From assembly GCA_905221605.1 (NCBI GenBank), contig CAJNDS010000757.1:62001-126000 (forward strand): DNA of 64,000 nucleotides, read 5' to 3'. Below are positions 45,367 through 56,809 of the stretch, in pieces. Every line of letters starts with the position of its first letter. Within the stretch, counting starts at the first letter, position 1. Below the pieces are notes generated by a model. The model had not been told where the DNA came from, did no database searches, and saw only the letters and a program-made list of their open reading frames with translations. A program made the translations under genes and the position numbers. This DNA is from Symbiodinium natans (Eukaryota; Sar; Dinophyceae; Suessiales; Symbiodiniaceae).

Positions 45367-46695
45367 GCTGGAGGTCAACATCATGCTGAAGAAGGCCCAG
45401 GGTGGGGTACCAGGATGGGGCTGTTCGGAGCTGGGTTTAGGGTTTAGGGTTTAGGGTTTAGGGGTTAGGGTTTTGGGTTTAGGGTTTAGGGTTTTTGGGA
45501 TTTTGGGTTTTGGGTTTAGGGTTACATGACAGGAAAGCGTACTTACACAACACGTGGCATCACTGCAACCCCTTTTACCTCCGAGCTTCCCATGCGAAGG
45601 AGCAACCCAGGACTCGTTTGTTTCAGTGAACCTTACACCCCTAAACCTGAAACCCGCTTGGCATCCCAGTGGTACCCTTTACACTTTTTTTGGGTTCTGG
45701 GTTCCCTTATAAAGTAACCAACCAAAGAAGGGTGCCCTTATTATAATATGGTTACTGGGCTACTACAGTAAGCCCAAAACCCCAAACCCCAAACCCCAAA
45801 CCTGAAACGAAACCCTAAACCCTGAACCCTGAACCCTGAGCCCTGAATGCAAGAAGCCCAGAAAGCTGGGAAGCGTGTGGATCATCGAACCCCCTGAAAC
45901 CCTTAAACCCTAGAAGCCCTTTGAACTAAGCCCGGATAGCCCCTCAACCCGAAACCCGAAACCCTAAACCCTTGAACCCCTCACTCTTTGTTCGACACCA
46001 GCTCCTCGAGCACCTGGCGCCCTCCATCGAAAGGCCCTCCATTTTGACGGATGGGTGGAGAAGATCGTTAGAACCTGGTCGCGTGAGACAGCGTATGACC
46101 AGTATTGTCACTCTGCAGCCACTTGCTCACTTCAGGTTTACGGTTTAGGGTTGTGTAACTTAAGGGTAGTTATATGGGCCCTTAATGTGATCCCTTACCT
46201 CCTTTAAAGGGTTCTGAAGTATGGGCCCTTGGGTTTGATAGGGCATATAAGGGGTATATAAGGGGTCCCCTTCTGAGGGCCCAGACTAAGGGGTCATGTA
46301 CCTACCCTAAGGGTTAAGAGCTTAGTGGTGCGTCGTGGAGCAGGCGAATCGCTCGGGTGGGATTGGCTTCCGGGAGTTCCTGCCGGATGTTTTTCTCGCC
46401 ATGCAGCTTTTGCACTGTATCGCCGTGCCCTGTGGCGGTGTTGACGTGCACTTCTTCATGGCGCTCTTCGTCTTCAACCGTTCTTCTTCAACTTTTGGTG
46501 GGTCGTGGCACGTTTCTCGTCGCTGTAGCGCCTACCGTTTGCCCCGGTCATCACCCCGCCTTGCCATTGTGTGGCGTAGGTTCCGCCGCAGCGGAGAACG
46601 TCCTCATGCCCAGTGTTGCCCATCAACATCATCAACGTGGTGCATCCGGACGTGCTGTACCGCCGTTCGGCCAGTTGCCCACCCGTTCCTTGCAG
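45367..46695 (+). CDS. Unrecognised gene, five proposed exons, hydrophobic segment
   Basis: Exons 45367-45401 (LEVNIMLKKAQ), 45854-45886 (AQKAGKRVDH), 46002-46135 (LHFDGWVEKIVRTWSRETA to HSAATCSLQ), 46344-46497 (GFREFLPDVFLAMQLLHC and VDVHFFMALFVFNRSS) and 46592-46695 (ENVLMPSVAHQHHQ) agree in phase. Donors are GT 45402, GA 45887, GT 46136, GT 46498 and GC 46696. The exon 46344-46497 is hydrophobic and may span a membrane. After 46695 the same frame stays open to about 46953, so the last exon may be longer; frames there include a possible membrane stretch (TLLVLALLLHIPLFG). The first two exons suggest a coiled coil. Exon 46002-46135 has a near copy at 47550-47622. No family recognised. Confidence 0.42.
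45657..45767. mobile_element. MITE-like element, family 2
   Basis: About 110 bp; CTTGGCATCCCAGTGGTACCC to ATGGTTACTGGGCTACTA. Lies in the intron between exons 45401 and 45854. Confidence 0.8.
46063..46333. repeat. Duplicated segment, copy 1 (exon plus intron start)
   Basis: Covers the 3' part of exon 46002-46135 and following intron DNA including TAACTTAAGGGTAGTTATAT and CTACCCTAAGGGTTAAGAG. Copy 2 is at 47550-47713 and lacks about 100 bp of the middle. Confidence 0.9.
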
Positions 46696-46936
46696 GCCGG
46701 CGTGCAGGCGATCACCCGAAGCTTGTGTCCTGCAGGTTGCTGTCCTGCTTTTGATGCCAGGATTTTGGGCTTCTACAGGTCCACGCTGCCGCGCTTCTTC
46801 TACTCGGGTTTCGGCAATGTCTGCGACCCTCGGAGCCCCTCCAGCTACCTTGCTTGTGCTTGCGCTTTTGCTCCACATTCCGCTGTTCGGTACCGCCACT
46901 GGAGTGAATTTTGTGATGCGGGTTTCGGGTTTAAGG

Positions 46937-47008
46937 TTTACCCTAAACCCTAAACCCTAAACCCTAAACCCTAAACCCTAAACCCTAAACCCTAAACCCT
47001 AAACCCTA
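46937..47008. repeat. CCCTAAA array
   Basis: About 10 perfect units after the open region ending near 46930. Confidence 0.95.
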
Positions 47009-47549
47009 GGGTCTGCTGTTTTAATATATTCGCCTTCCGGTTGCTCTTTCGCTTCCATGGCGATCTGCTGCTTGGGAGCTGGAGGGCGCGCCCGCGTTTT
47101 ATGGTTCGAGGGAAGCTTGCTGACCCTGCAAAAGGGCCCAAAGGATTTAGGGTTTAGGGTTTAGGGTTTAGTGTTTAGGGGTTAGGGTAAACCCTAAAAC
47201 CCTAAAGCTTGAAGGTTTTTCGGTCTTCTCAACGTTTGGCAAGGGTTGGGGGCCCACGCGCAAAACTTAACAACTGTCTCTAAACCATCCCTAACCACAA
47301 AAACCCAAAACCCAAAACCCAGCGTCTCCAGGTTCAAGAAACGCAAGGCCGAAACCACTGGAACTGCATCGCGCGAGCCCCGGCGAGGGTTTTGAAGATT
47401 TGCAGTTTTTGTCTCTCTACAGGGCTTATAAGTTGTTTTAGAGCTTTGGGGGGCTTGTAGGTCTTGCAAGCACCGAAGGTTTGAGTGGCTCGTACGATTC
47501 ACCTGGTGACAGCACGAGAGACGATCAAAAGATAGCAGTTGGAAGACAG

Positions 47550-50500
47550 GATCGTTAGAACCTGGTCGCATGAGACAGCGTATGACCAGTATTGCCACTC
47601 TGCAGCCACTTGCTCACTTCAGGTTTAGGGTTTAGGGTTATATAACTTAAGGGTAGTTATATTTCGAGGGCCCATACTAAGGGACCATGGAACTACCCCA
47701 AGGGTTAAGAGTTTAGGGTTCAGAGCTTAGGGGGGCAAGCAGAATTTTGGCTTCAAGGAGCGGGCGTTTAGGGTTGCAGGGGTTCAGGGTTTAGGGTTTA
47801 GGGTTTAGGGTTTAGGGTTTAGGGTTTAGGGTTTAGGGTTTAGGGTTTAGGGTTTGGTCGCTCAGAAGCATGGTCGGCCCTATGGAGTCGCTAGTTTCGG
47901 GTTAGACCGGTTCAGGGCACCTTTGGGTCTAAGCTCAAACCAACGAAAAGCCTGAGAACCCCCCAAAACCCGAAGCCCTTGACCGCAGCCTTGTCATAGC
48001 AACCCCCCAACCCTCAACCCTAAAACGCTGAGCCCGAAAACCCTGAACCCTTGCAAACCCTAAAACCCTGAACCCTTGCAAACCCTAAAGCCCTGAACCC
48101 TTGTAAACCCTAAAACCCTAAACCCAGGCAAACCCCAAAACCCTGAACTGTGCGAGCTTAAACCCTAAACCCTAAACGCTAAACCCTAGACCGCAATCCC
48201 CGGAAGCCTCCTAAGCACGTGAGGTGCATGGCGAGCCGACCATTGATGTCGACCGTCTTGGCCCGCCCATCAAGGTTCCTGAGTCTACCAATTGCTTAAG
48301 AACCCCCCCCCCCCCCCAAAACAAAAAGAGGAAAGATTCTTCCTCATGAGGGTAGTATAAGGATTATTGTTATATATATATATATATATATACTTTTTTT
48401 TGGGGGGGGGGGGGGTTCTTAAGGAAATAGTAGGAGTGGGAGTGGAGGGACTGCGGGGGTTCAGGGGTTAAGGCGTTGGGTTTTTTGGGGGTTTAGGGTT
48501 TGAGGGTTTGAGTTGTTTAGCGTTGAGGGCTCAGGGCTTAGGGGTTTGGAGGTTTCCGGTTTCGAGGTTTAGGGTTTAGGGTTTAGGGTTTAGGGTTTAG
48601 GGGGGGGGGGGTTCGGGGTTTTGTGACACAGGGATGCCTCGGGTCTAGGGGTGTGAAGCAGCTAGGTTAGGTCCCGGAGTTGCGAGTTAGGGGTTAGGGC
48701 TGAGGGTTTCATTGGTGCTCTGCGACTTTAGGGTTCCGGGCTTGGGGTTTAGGGGTTTCAGGGGGGTTCGCAGGGTTCAGGGGCTTTTGGAAATACTGGT
48801 TGGTTCTGCAGTGCCAGCGCATGGACGCTTGAAGAGCTTTGGGACGCTTCGGAAGCAGAGCCAGATGTGGGTAACATGATAAACCCTAAACTGGCCCTAA
48901 ACCCTAAGCCCTAAGCCCGAAGCCCTAAACCTTAAACCCAAGTTTGTCATCTCCCTGTCTCTCATTCTCTCTTTCTCAACCTGGTGTTGCCCGCAGTGGG
49001 CCTGAAAGGTGGTCTGGATGTTGTTGCCAATGCCTCCACTGCTCAGGTACGGAGACTTGTGGTTTGGGACTATGAGCTTTGTTGACTATGGGAGTTCACG
49101 AAAATAAGGTTCCCCCTATAATAGACCCCCCCCCAAATAGTAGGATTCCCTTTTATAGTAAGGACACCAATCAGGTACCCCTAATCTCAGAAACCCCATA
49201 TATCGGGGTTGAGACTAGGCCTAGCGGCCTACTCATGCTGAAACCACCCTAAACCCTAAACCCTAAACTCTATACCCTAAACCCTAAAGCCTAAAAACCC
49301 TAAAAGGCCTAAACCCTAAACCCTAGACCCTAGACCCTAAACCCTACCATGAGGCTTTGTCTGCTTGTTGGGGCTTTTTTTCGAGGCATCCATGACTCTG
49401 AGGCTTGTAGTCATGAGAGACCCCGAATAGTTTAGGGTTTAGGGTATAGGGTTTAGGGTTTAGGAATTCGGGTTTAGGGTTTTAGGGTTTAGGGTTTAGG
49501 GTTTGGGTCCCTTTGAAGCACTGCTTGTTCGGTTCTAGAAAGGCTAGGACCCAGAGTAGGCCCTTGTTCCCCGCCTTTTTTTAGGGGTTTAGGTTCCCTT
49601 ATAACCCCTGTCTGTACCAACAAGGGCGCCTCTTTCCTAGGTTGCTCACGGTTTAGGGTTTAGGGTTTAGGGTTTAGGGTTTAGGGTTTAGGGTTTAGGG
49701 TTTTGAAAGGTGATGCACCCACTTGACCTGGATGCCCTGGCGCAGTTGAAAAGCTGCAGCGAGAACAAGGCCTGGCACCTTTGAATCCTAAGTCTGAGCC
49801 GTTGCAGATGGCTTCCCCCCTCTATACTACCCGTTCTGGGTTCCCCCCCTTAAGAAACCTTAATGAGGCTTAATGTTCCCTAAAGAGCCTGAAGTATGGG
49901 GGCAACCTAGGGGGGGGGGGTAGTACAGAGGGAGTAGGGGAACCCATGAATACACCAACAAGTATTTGATAGCTTTCAGGTTCCTTTGTAAATTAACCAA
50001 CCCAAATAAGGGTACCCTTATTATAATATGGTTACTGGGCTACAATGAGTAAGCATGTTTTGAAGACTTCTTGAACCACTGCAAGTATTTCTGCTTGGAG
50101 GTTCTTATTGCTTGGAGGTTCTTATTTCTGTCTTTTGCTCTCCCCCCCCCTTCCTCCCCCTTCCCCCTTCCCCCCCGCCCCTCCACCCACCCCCCACCCA
50201 CCCCCCTCCCAAACCCCACGCCCTAAACCCAAAACACAAACCCAAACTCCAGTGGGTTCGTCAACGACCCTCGGCCCTTGGGGAGCACAGAGCCCTAGCC
50301 CTAGACCCCCATAAAGGGCCAAAGGTCAGATGGTGGTTTCTCTAAATTAGGGTCCCTTTTGGGGTCCTCAATATGAGGCGACCCCTCTTATTTAGGCTAC
50401 CCAGAAAGGGATGAGGTCTTGAGTTGTCTGAGTCCTAGAAGCCTCTTAGGGGATGGGACGTTAACCTTTTTGAGCACACCTATGTCAACAGGTTAACCTT

Positions 50501-52056
50501 TTATGGGCTAGGGTATTCAGCCCCCTGAGACTTTAAGGTGACTGAGCCTTAAGGTGCCCTTAGAGATTCCAAAGCTTCACGCCCTGTCAGGAGCTCCCAT
50601 TCTTCAACATGAGAGACCCTCGCGCCAAGCCGGGCATGTGAGAAAAGCGCCGAGCTCAACGAGACCCTGCCGCAAAAAGGAATGCGAGAAAGGACGCGCC
50701 GAGGGGACTCGGACGCCCGAGGCGGCTCGGAGACTCGGGCAGCCTTCCTTGCTCTTAGGGCTGAGGGCTGAGGGCTGAGGGCTTAGGGTTTAGGGTTTAG
50801 GGTTTAGGGTTGCGGGTTTAGAGCCCTCAAGCCCCTGGGTTTTTTTGCAGCAAGGCCTTGGGTTATGAAGGTCCGACCGAGAAGCCCCTCGAAGCCAGTT
50901 TCTGTCTCGTGCCAGCCCCAATAGCTTGATACGGGTTTAGGGTTAGTGGTGTAGGGTTTAGGGTTTAGGGTTTAGGGTTTAGGGTTTAGGGTTTGGGGTT
51001 TGGGGTTTGGGGTTTAGGGTTTAGGGATCCCTTTAGGGGTAATCTTGGTAGCCCAGTGGCGGGGCCCTTTTGCCGTTTCTGGACTCTCTCTTCGCTTAGA
51101 AACAGGCTCCAATCCCCCCCCCCCCCCCGTCCACCGCCAACAAAATAGCCCCTCAGTATAATATGGCCACGGCGCCAGGAAACAATGCAGGGACCGACAT
51201 GGTTCAAACCGCCGGGTGTTGGGTAGTCTTTTGTAATTGCACAGGGGCCATGCGAGGACGATATTGGCATTGAATATTTAGCTTCCAGCGCCCACAAGAA
51301 GCTGAGACCGGTGTTAAGACAAGCCTAGGCCCTAGCCCTAAACTCGAACTCCCCTAAACCCCAAACCCTCATTGTGGGCTTCTTGGTCGACCTTTTGGGA
51401 TTCCTACTGGATGCCTTGCTCATCTTAACAATGCTGAGCGAGGGAAGCATTGACCCCAGCAGCTCTAATTAGCTGTTGGGCAACTCAATGTCGGTTTAGG
51501 GTTTAGGGTGCGTACAGTTGCCCCTCCGATCTGGTTTGCTTCTGGCTGTGTTCAACCCGAAACCCTGAACCCAATTCTAAGCCCTAAACCCCAAACCCTA
51601 AACTCTGAACCCTGAAGCCTAATTAAACCCTAAACCCCCTAAACCCCCTAAACCCTGAACCAATTCTTCGAAACACAACGCAGCCCAAAGCCGGAGACTC
51701 GTTTTAGCCGGGTATGCGTTCCTGTCCCGGGACCCAGAGTGAGCCGGGTTTCGGGTTTAGGGTTTAGGGTTTAGGGTTTAGGCTAGGTTTCTAGGGCTTT
51801 AGCATTCTGAAGGCCCGTCTTCCCTTTTCTTATCAGTGTTCCCCGCTAAACACACCCTTTATAAAACCCATGAAGAAGAAGGGGGTTTACGTGCCCTTCA
51901 AGCCCTAAACCCTAAACAAGAAAGGGTACCAAACCCTAAGCCCTAAGCCCTAAACCCTAAACCCTAAACCCTCAGCCCTATACCGTCTTCAGTCCTCCTC
52001 TATAGTCCTAGGCCTCTCTGGGATCCAGGGCTGCACAATCGACGGAGCCCTCCTGA
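47550..52056 (+). CDS. Unrecognised gene, ten proposed exons
   Basis: Exons 47550-47622, 47866-47900, 48224-48274, 48812-48870, 48997-49046, 49710-49769, 50554-50738, 50851-50897, 51684-51711 and 52029-52056 join in phase to about 204 residues. Best supported are 48812-48870 (ASAWTLEELWDASEAEPDV), 48997-49046 (GLKGGLDVVANASTAQ, with a classic pyrimidine tract, CAG and GTACGG), 49710-49769 (VMHPLDLDALAQLKSCSENK) and 50851-50897 (KALGYEGPTEKPLEA, acceptor TTTTTTTGCAG). The exon 50554-50738 is basic (RKAPSSTRPCRKKE). The first exon duplicates part of 46002-46135. Donors are GT except GC at 49770 and 50739. The end (TGA 52054-52056) is uncertain: read in another phase, 52029-52087 gives CTIDGALLIFGVGSADR. 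A different terminal exon at 51365-51472 is possible. No family recognised. Confidence 0.48.
47778..47855. repeat. TTTAGGG array
   Basis: About 11 perfect units ending 10 bases before the exon at 47866. Confidence 0.95.
48285..48434. mobile_element. MITE-like element, family 4
   Basis: Left CTACCAATTGCTTAAGAACC followed by a C run, right a G run and GGTTCTTAAGGAAATAGTAG, with a (TA)n stretch in the middle. Confidence 0.8.
51044..51180. mobile_element. MITE-like element, family 2, diverged
   Basis: Begins CTTGGTAGCCCAGTGGC; the right end (ATAATATGGCCACGGCGCCAGG) is eroded. Confidence 0.55.
51365..51472 (+). CDS. Hydrophobic C-terminal exon-like segment
   Basis: Open frame TLIVGFLVDLLGFLLDALLI followed by a short polar tail SEGSIDPSSSN and TAG at 51470-51472. 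It looks like one membrane helix with a short tail. No clear acceptor precedes it; it lies in an intron of the gene 47550-52056 and may be an alternative last exon. Confidence 0.35.
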   Translation, partial: TLIVGFLVDLLGFLLDALLILTMLSEGSIDPSSSN

Positions 52057-52232
52057 TTTTCGGAGTGGGTTCGGCGGACCGTCGTCAGTGAACTATCAGC
52101 TTTGCATGTCGGGCTTACTTGTGACTCCCAAACCCTAGAGATCAGCAGGTTCTAGCCCCCTAGATATCGGGTATCACCCGCACCATGGTAGGTAAATGGA
52201 GCCCCAGGCAGGGTTTCCTTGAACAATTACCC

Positions 52233-52320
52233 CCCTAAACCCTAAACCCTAAACCCTAAACCCTAAACCCTAAACCCTAAACCCTAAACCCTAAACCCTA
52301 AACCCTAAACCCTAAACCCC
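52233..52320. repeat. CCCTAAA array
   Basis: About 12 perfect units. Confidence 0.95.
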
Positions 52321-52357
52321 CATAAGCCAAGCCCATACACCAAGTGAGAGGAGTGCT

Positions 52358-52531
52358 CTTGGTTGCCCAGCGGGTAACCCTTGTACAACTTTCTTGGTTC
52401 ATGGTTCCCTTCAAAAGTCACCCCTGGTTTAGGGTTTAGGGTTTAGGGTTTAGGGTTTAGGAATCAAAAGGTACCCTTGTTGCAAGATTCTAGACCCCTA
52501 AGCCCTAAACCCTATTTATTGGGCTACCAAG
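52358..52531. mobile_element. Family-2 element interrupted by a TTTAGGG block
   Basis: Ends CTTGGTTGCCCAGCGG and TTATTGGGCTACCAAG; five to six TTTAGGG units at about 52429-52462 and a few CCCTAAA-like units at 52495-52514 interrupt the body. Confidence 0.75.
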
Positions 52532-52551
52532 TGCTACTTCTAATTCTGAAG

Positions 52552-55500
52552 CTGTGCATCTTCCATTGGCCTGGAGCCAGAGCCTCGTTTGCAAATGGCA
52601 TGACGATGTGACGGGCAAATCCCGTTGCGCAAGGATCTGCGAGTTGCGGAGTTGTGTTAGGGTTTAGGAATGAGGGATTAGGGTTTAGGTTTTAGGGTTA
52701 GGGTTTAGGGTTTAGGGCTCAGGGTGTTTGGGCTTGTAAGGCTTCATGTGTTTACTATGTCTTCACCTTCAGAGTGGCCTGCCAAGACACATACACTTTG
52801 GGACCTTCCCTCTTATACTAACTGTCCTTAATAGGGATTCTAGTATCCCCTGTTACTTTGTTACAATCCCTATTAAGGACGGTTAGTAGAAGGGCGAACA
52901 TCCCAACATAGACCTCGTGGCGGTCGAGCGATGCTGGAAAACGCGGGCTGCCGACGCTTCACGGGCCCAGGGGGAGACGACCGGTGGAACTACAGCTCCT
53001 CTGGGACCCAGAGCAGGGCCCCTATTCTCTGGTCTAGGGGTTTAGGGTTTAGGGCTAGGACCCAGAGCAGGTCCTCATTCCCTGTTTTTAGGGTTTACGT
53101 TCCTTTAAAAACCCATTAAAGCCAAAAGGGTGCCCTTTTTACCCACACACACACACACGCACACCACACACGCAACACACACACTCACGCACACACAGAC
53201 ACAGACACAGACACAGACACAGACACAGACACAGACACAGACACAGACACAGACACAGACACAGACACAGACACAGACACAGACACAGACACAGACACAG
53301 ACACCGACACAGACACAGACACAGACACAGACACAGACACAGACACAGACACAGACACAGACACAGACACAGACACAGACACAGACACAGACACAGACAC
53401 AGACACAGACACAGACACAGACACAGACACAGACACAGCACAGACACAGACACAGACACAGACACAGACAACACCACACACACACCCCAAACGCGCACAC
53501 ACACACAACACTACACACAAACACACAACACAAACACACACACAACACACACACCCACACAACTCCCACAACCCAACACACACACACCAACACACACAAC
53601 ACACACAACAACACACCCACTACACAACAACACAACACACACACACCACACACACACAAAACACATCAACTACACGACCACACCACCACACAGACACACA
53701 CACCCACACCAGCACACTGCACACCCAACCAACCCGCACAATCACGCACAACACACCAACACACCCACACACACACCACACCCACAACACGCCACAACAC
53801 CGCACAACACGGGCCACAACACGGCACAACACACAACACCACACACCACCACACAACACCAACAACCACAACACACCACATCACACACACCCACAACACC
53901 CCCACACACAACAACTCACAACACACAACAACACACACACAACACAGCAACACCCACAACACATCACAACACCCACACACAACACACACAACACACACAC
54001 ACAACACACACAACACCACACACCACACACACCACACACACAGACAACACACACACAACACACACAACACACAACGACCACAACACACCACACACACAAA
54101 CACACACAACAACACACACAACCAAAACACACACAACACACCACACACAACCACACACACAAACACAACACACAACACACACCAACCCACACCACACAGA
54201 CACACACAACACACACACACACACACACACCACACACACAACACTCAACAAACACGCACAACATCACATCACACACACACCCAACACCCACACCACCCCA
54301 CCAACACACACACACACCACACCACACACACACAACACAAACAAAAACAACCACACAACACCTCACACACACAGCACACACAACGAACAACCACAACACA
54401 CACAAACACACACCACCCACACAACAACAACACACCACACACACAACACACCACACAAACACTCCACGCCATCGCACAATACTCACAAACCACACGCACA
54501 CACACTCACGACCACACACCCACACCACACCACACACAACACACCCAACACCCAACACACACAAGCACACCACACACACAACACACCCACAACACACACA
54601 CCACACACACAACACACCCACACAACCCACACAATCCACACACACCACACACAGATCCCCAAACCAACACACCACAACACCACAACCACACACAACACAC
54701 ACACACACACAACACACACACAAAACACCCAGCACACTACACACACACAACACACCAACACACACAACAACACAACACACACAACACAACCACACACCAA
54801 CAACCCCACCACACACACACCACACACAACCCACACAACACACACAACACACGGACACACACAACAACACACACAACACACAAACACACACAACACACCA
54901 ACCACCCAACACCACACAACACACACAACACACACCACACACAACAACCCACATCACAACACACACAGCCCACTATCCACATAGCTAGCACCAACACCAA
55001 CACACACAGCACAACAGGCACCACACAACACACACAACAACCACACACAACACACACCACACCACACAGCCACAACACACACACAACACAACAAAACACA
55101 CAACAACACACACGAACCACACAACACCACAAAACACCACACACACCACACACACACACACAACACACACAACACACACCACACACACTACACGCACCAC
55201 ACTCCACACCACACACAACACACAACACACACACACCCACACAACACACCAACACACACAACACCACAACACACACAACACACACAACCCCACGAGCACT
55301 CACACACACACACACACCACGCACCTCTCTCTCACACACAGCAGCACGGGACTAACACACAAACCCACCACCCGACACACACACCCACATACACACCCCA
55401 CCGCACACGCACAATCTCACACACACACCGTATGGTCCACAACACACACACACCCACCCACACCACACACACACCAAACCTCCACACCACAAATCACACA

Positions 55501-56386
55501 CACCACACCCAACACCAACACACCACACACACACACGCACACACACACGCACACACGCACACACCCACCGCACACACGCACACACTCACACACTCAACAA
55601 GCCAACTCCCACACTCACACACTACACGCGACGCCACACGCACACCCGCACACACGTCACACACGGTCACGACACCACACAGACAAACGCACACATTACC
55701 ACCCATCACACGATACTCACACACTCACACACGCACACACACGCACCACACGCACACCACAACTCACACGACACTCAACACCGTTACAATCTCCACACCT
55801 CAACACACACACACACACAACAACACACACACCCACACTCAACACTCACAACACACACAACACAACACACACAAAAAAAAAAAACAACTCACATAACACA
55901 CAACGCACACACACACACATAACACACACACCACACACACACCACACAGTTCACATCACACAATCTCAAACTCTGCTGCCCCTCAATTACCACACACCCA
56001 CCACCACACACCACACACACACACAACCACACCACACACACACACACCCACACAACAACTGTTAATCACCACACAACAAACTTCACACACACACATCATA
56101 TCACATACCTCACACCAACACCACACATACCACACACACACACGCACACTCACAAAGATATTTGACTCACACACCACACAGATTCCGAGATCTTAATGTC
56201 TGTTTCTCGCACACACACGCACACACGCACACACGCACACACGCACACACGCACACACTCACACACGCACACACGCACACACGCACACACGCACACACGC
56301 ACACACGCACACACGCACACACGCACACACGCACACACGCACGCACACACACACACAGCACGCACAACACACACACAGCACGCACA

Positions 56387-56419
<33 letters not shown>

Positions 56420-56809
56420 TATTCGCCAGGCTGCAAACCCTAAACCCCTATATAAGCCCTGGACCCTTGAAGTGTAGTTCAGAACTCCCCCAAGCTCCCA
56501 AAGCCCCCAGAGGCCCCAAACCCCTGAACGCCAATCCCCTAAACCCCCCAAAGCCCCAAAGGCCCTAAACCCCTGCACCGCAAACCCCTAAACCGCCCAA
56601 AACCCCCTCTAACCCTAAACTCAAAAACCCTAACTGCACAATCCGAAACCCCAAGCCCTAACCCCACAAACCCTAATCCCTAAACCCTAAACCCCATGAA
56701 CCCTAGACAACCCTAATCCTCCGCCTCTGGCCGCTGGGACAGCTTCGAGTGGGAGTCGAGGGGCTGGGCTTCGCGCGCTTCCCGCCTTCTGATTGAGGCA
56801 CCGGGGTGA
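52552..56809 (+). CDS. Unrecognised gene, three proposed exons around the CA block
   Basis: Exons 52552-52653 (VHLPLAWSQSLVCKWHDDV then GKSRCARICELRS), 52929-53004 (MLENAGCRRFTGPGGDDRW then NYSSS) and 56743-56809 (FEWESRGWASRASRLLIEAP, TGA 56807-56809) agree in phase. Donors are GT 52654 and GA 53005. The second intron would be 3.7 kb and hold the whole CA-rich block. The first exon is also open in a second frame (CASSIGLEPEPRLQMA, TGA), which would instead end the preceding gene. No family recognised; the join across the CA block is speculative. Confidence 0.32.
52798..52906. mobile_element. MITE-like element, family 1
   Basis: Starts TTTGGGACCTTCCCTCTTAT, ends GGGCGAACATCCCAA; arms contain TTAATAGGGATT / AATCCCTATTAAGGAC. 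Confidence 0.82.
53001..53130. mobile_element. Short element split by TTTAGGG units with duplicated end
   Basis: GGACCCAGAGCAGG occurs at 53004-53017 and 53058-53071 around GGGGTTTAGGGTTTAGGGCT; the second copy continues into the body shared with 49548-49640. Confidence 0.75.
53141..56430. repeat. CA-rich microsatellite block
   Basis: 3.3 kb. 53187-53470 is a nearly pure ACAGAC/ACACAG 6-mer array; 53470-56160 is (CA)n broken every few units by an extra A or C; 56206-56345 is an ACACGC 6-mer array; (AC)n to about 56427. The + strand contains almost no G or T over long parts. The 741-codon Thr/His-rich frame and the Cys/Val-rich minus frames here are repeat artefacts. Confidence 0.97.

Noticed and set aside
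53130-55355. 741-codon frame, Thr/His-rich
   Set aside because: Produced by the ACACAG/ACACAC repeat; no non-repetitive content and every frame on both strands is similarly open.
53139-55585. Cys/Val-rich minus-strand frames
   Set aside because: Translation of (TG)n; low complexity, no domain.
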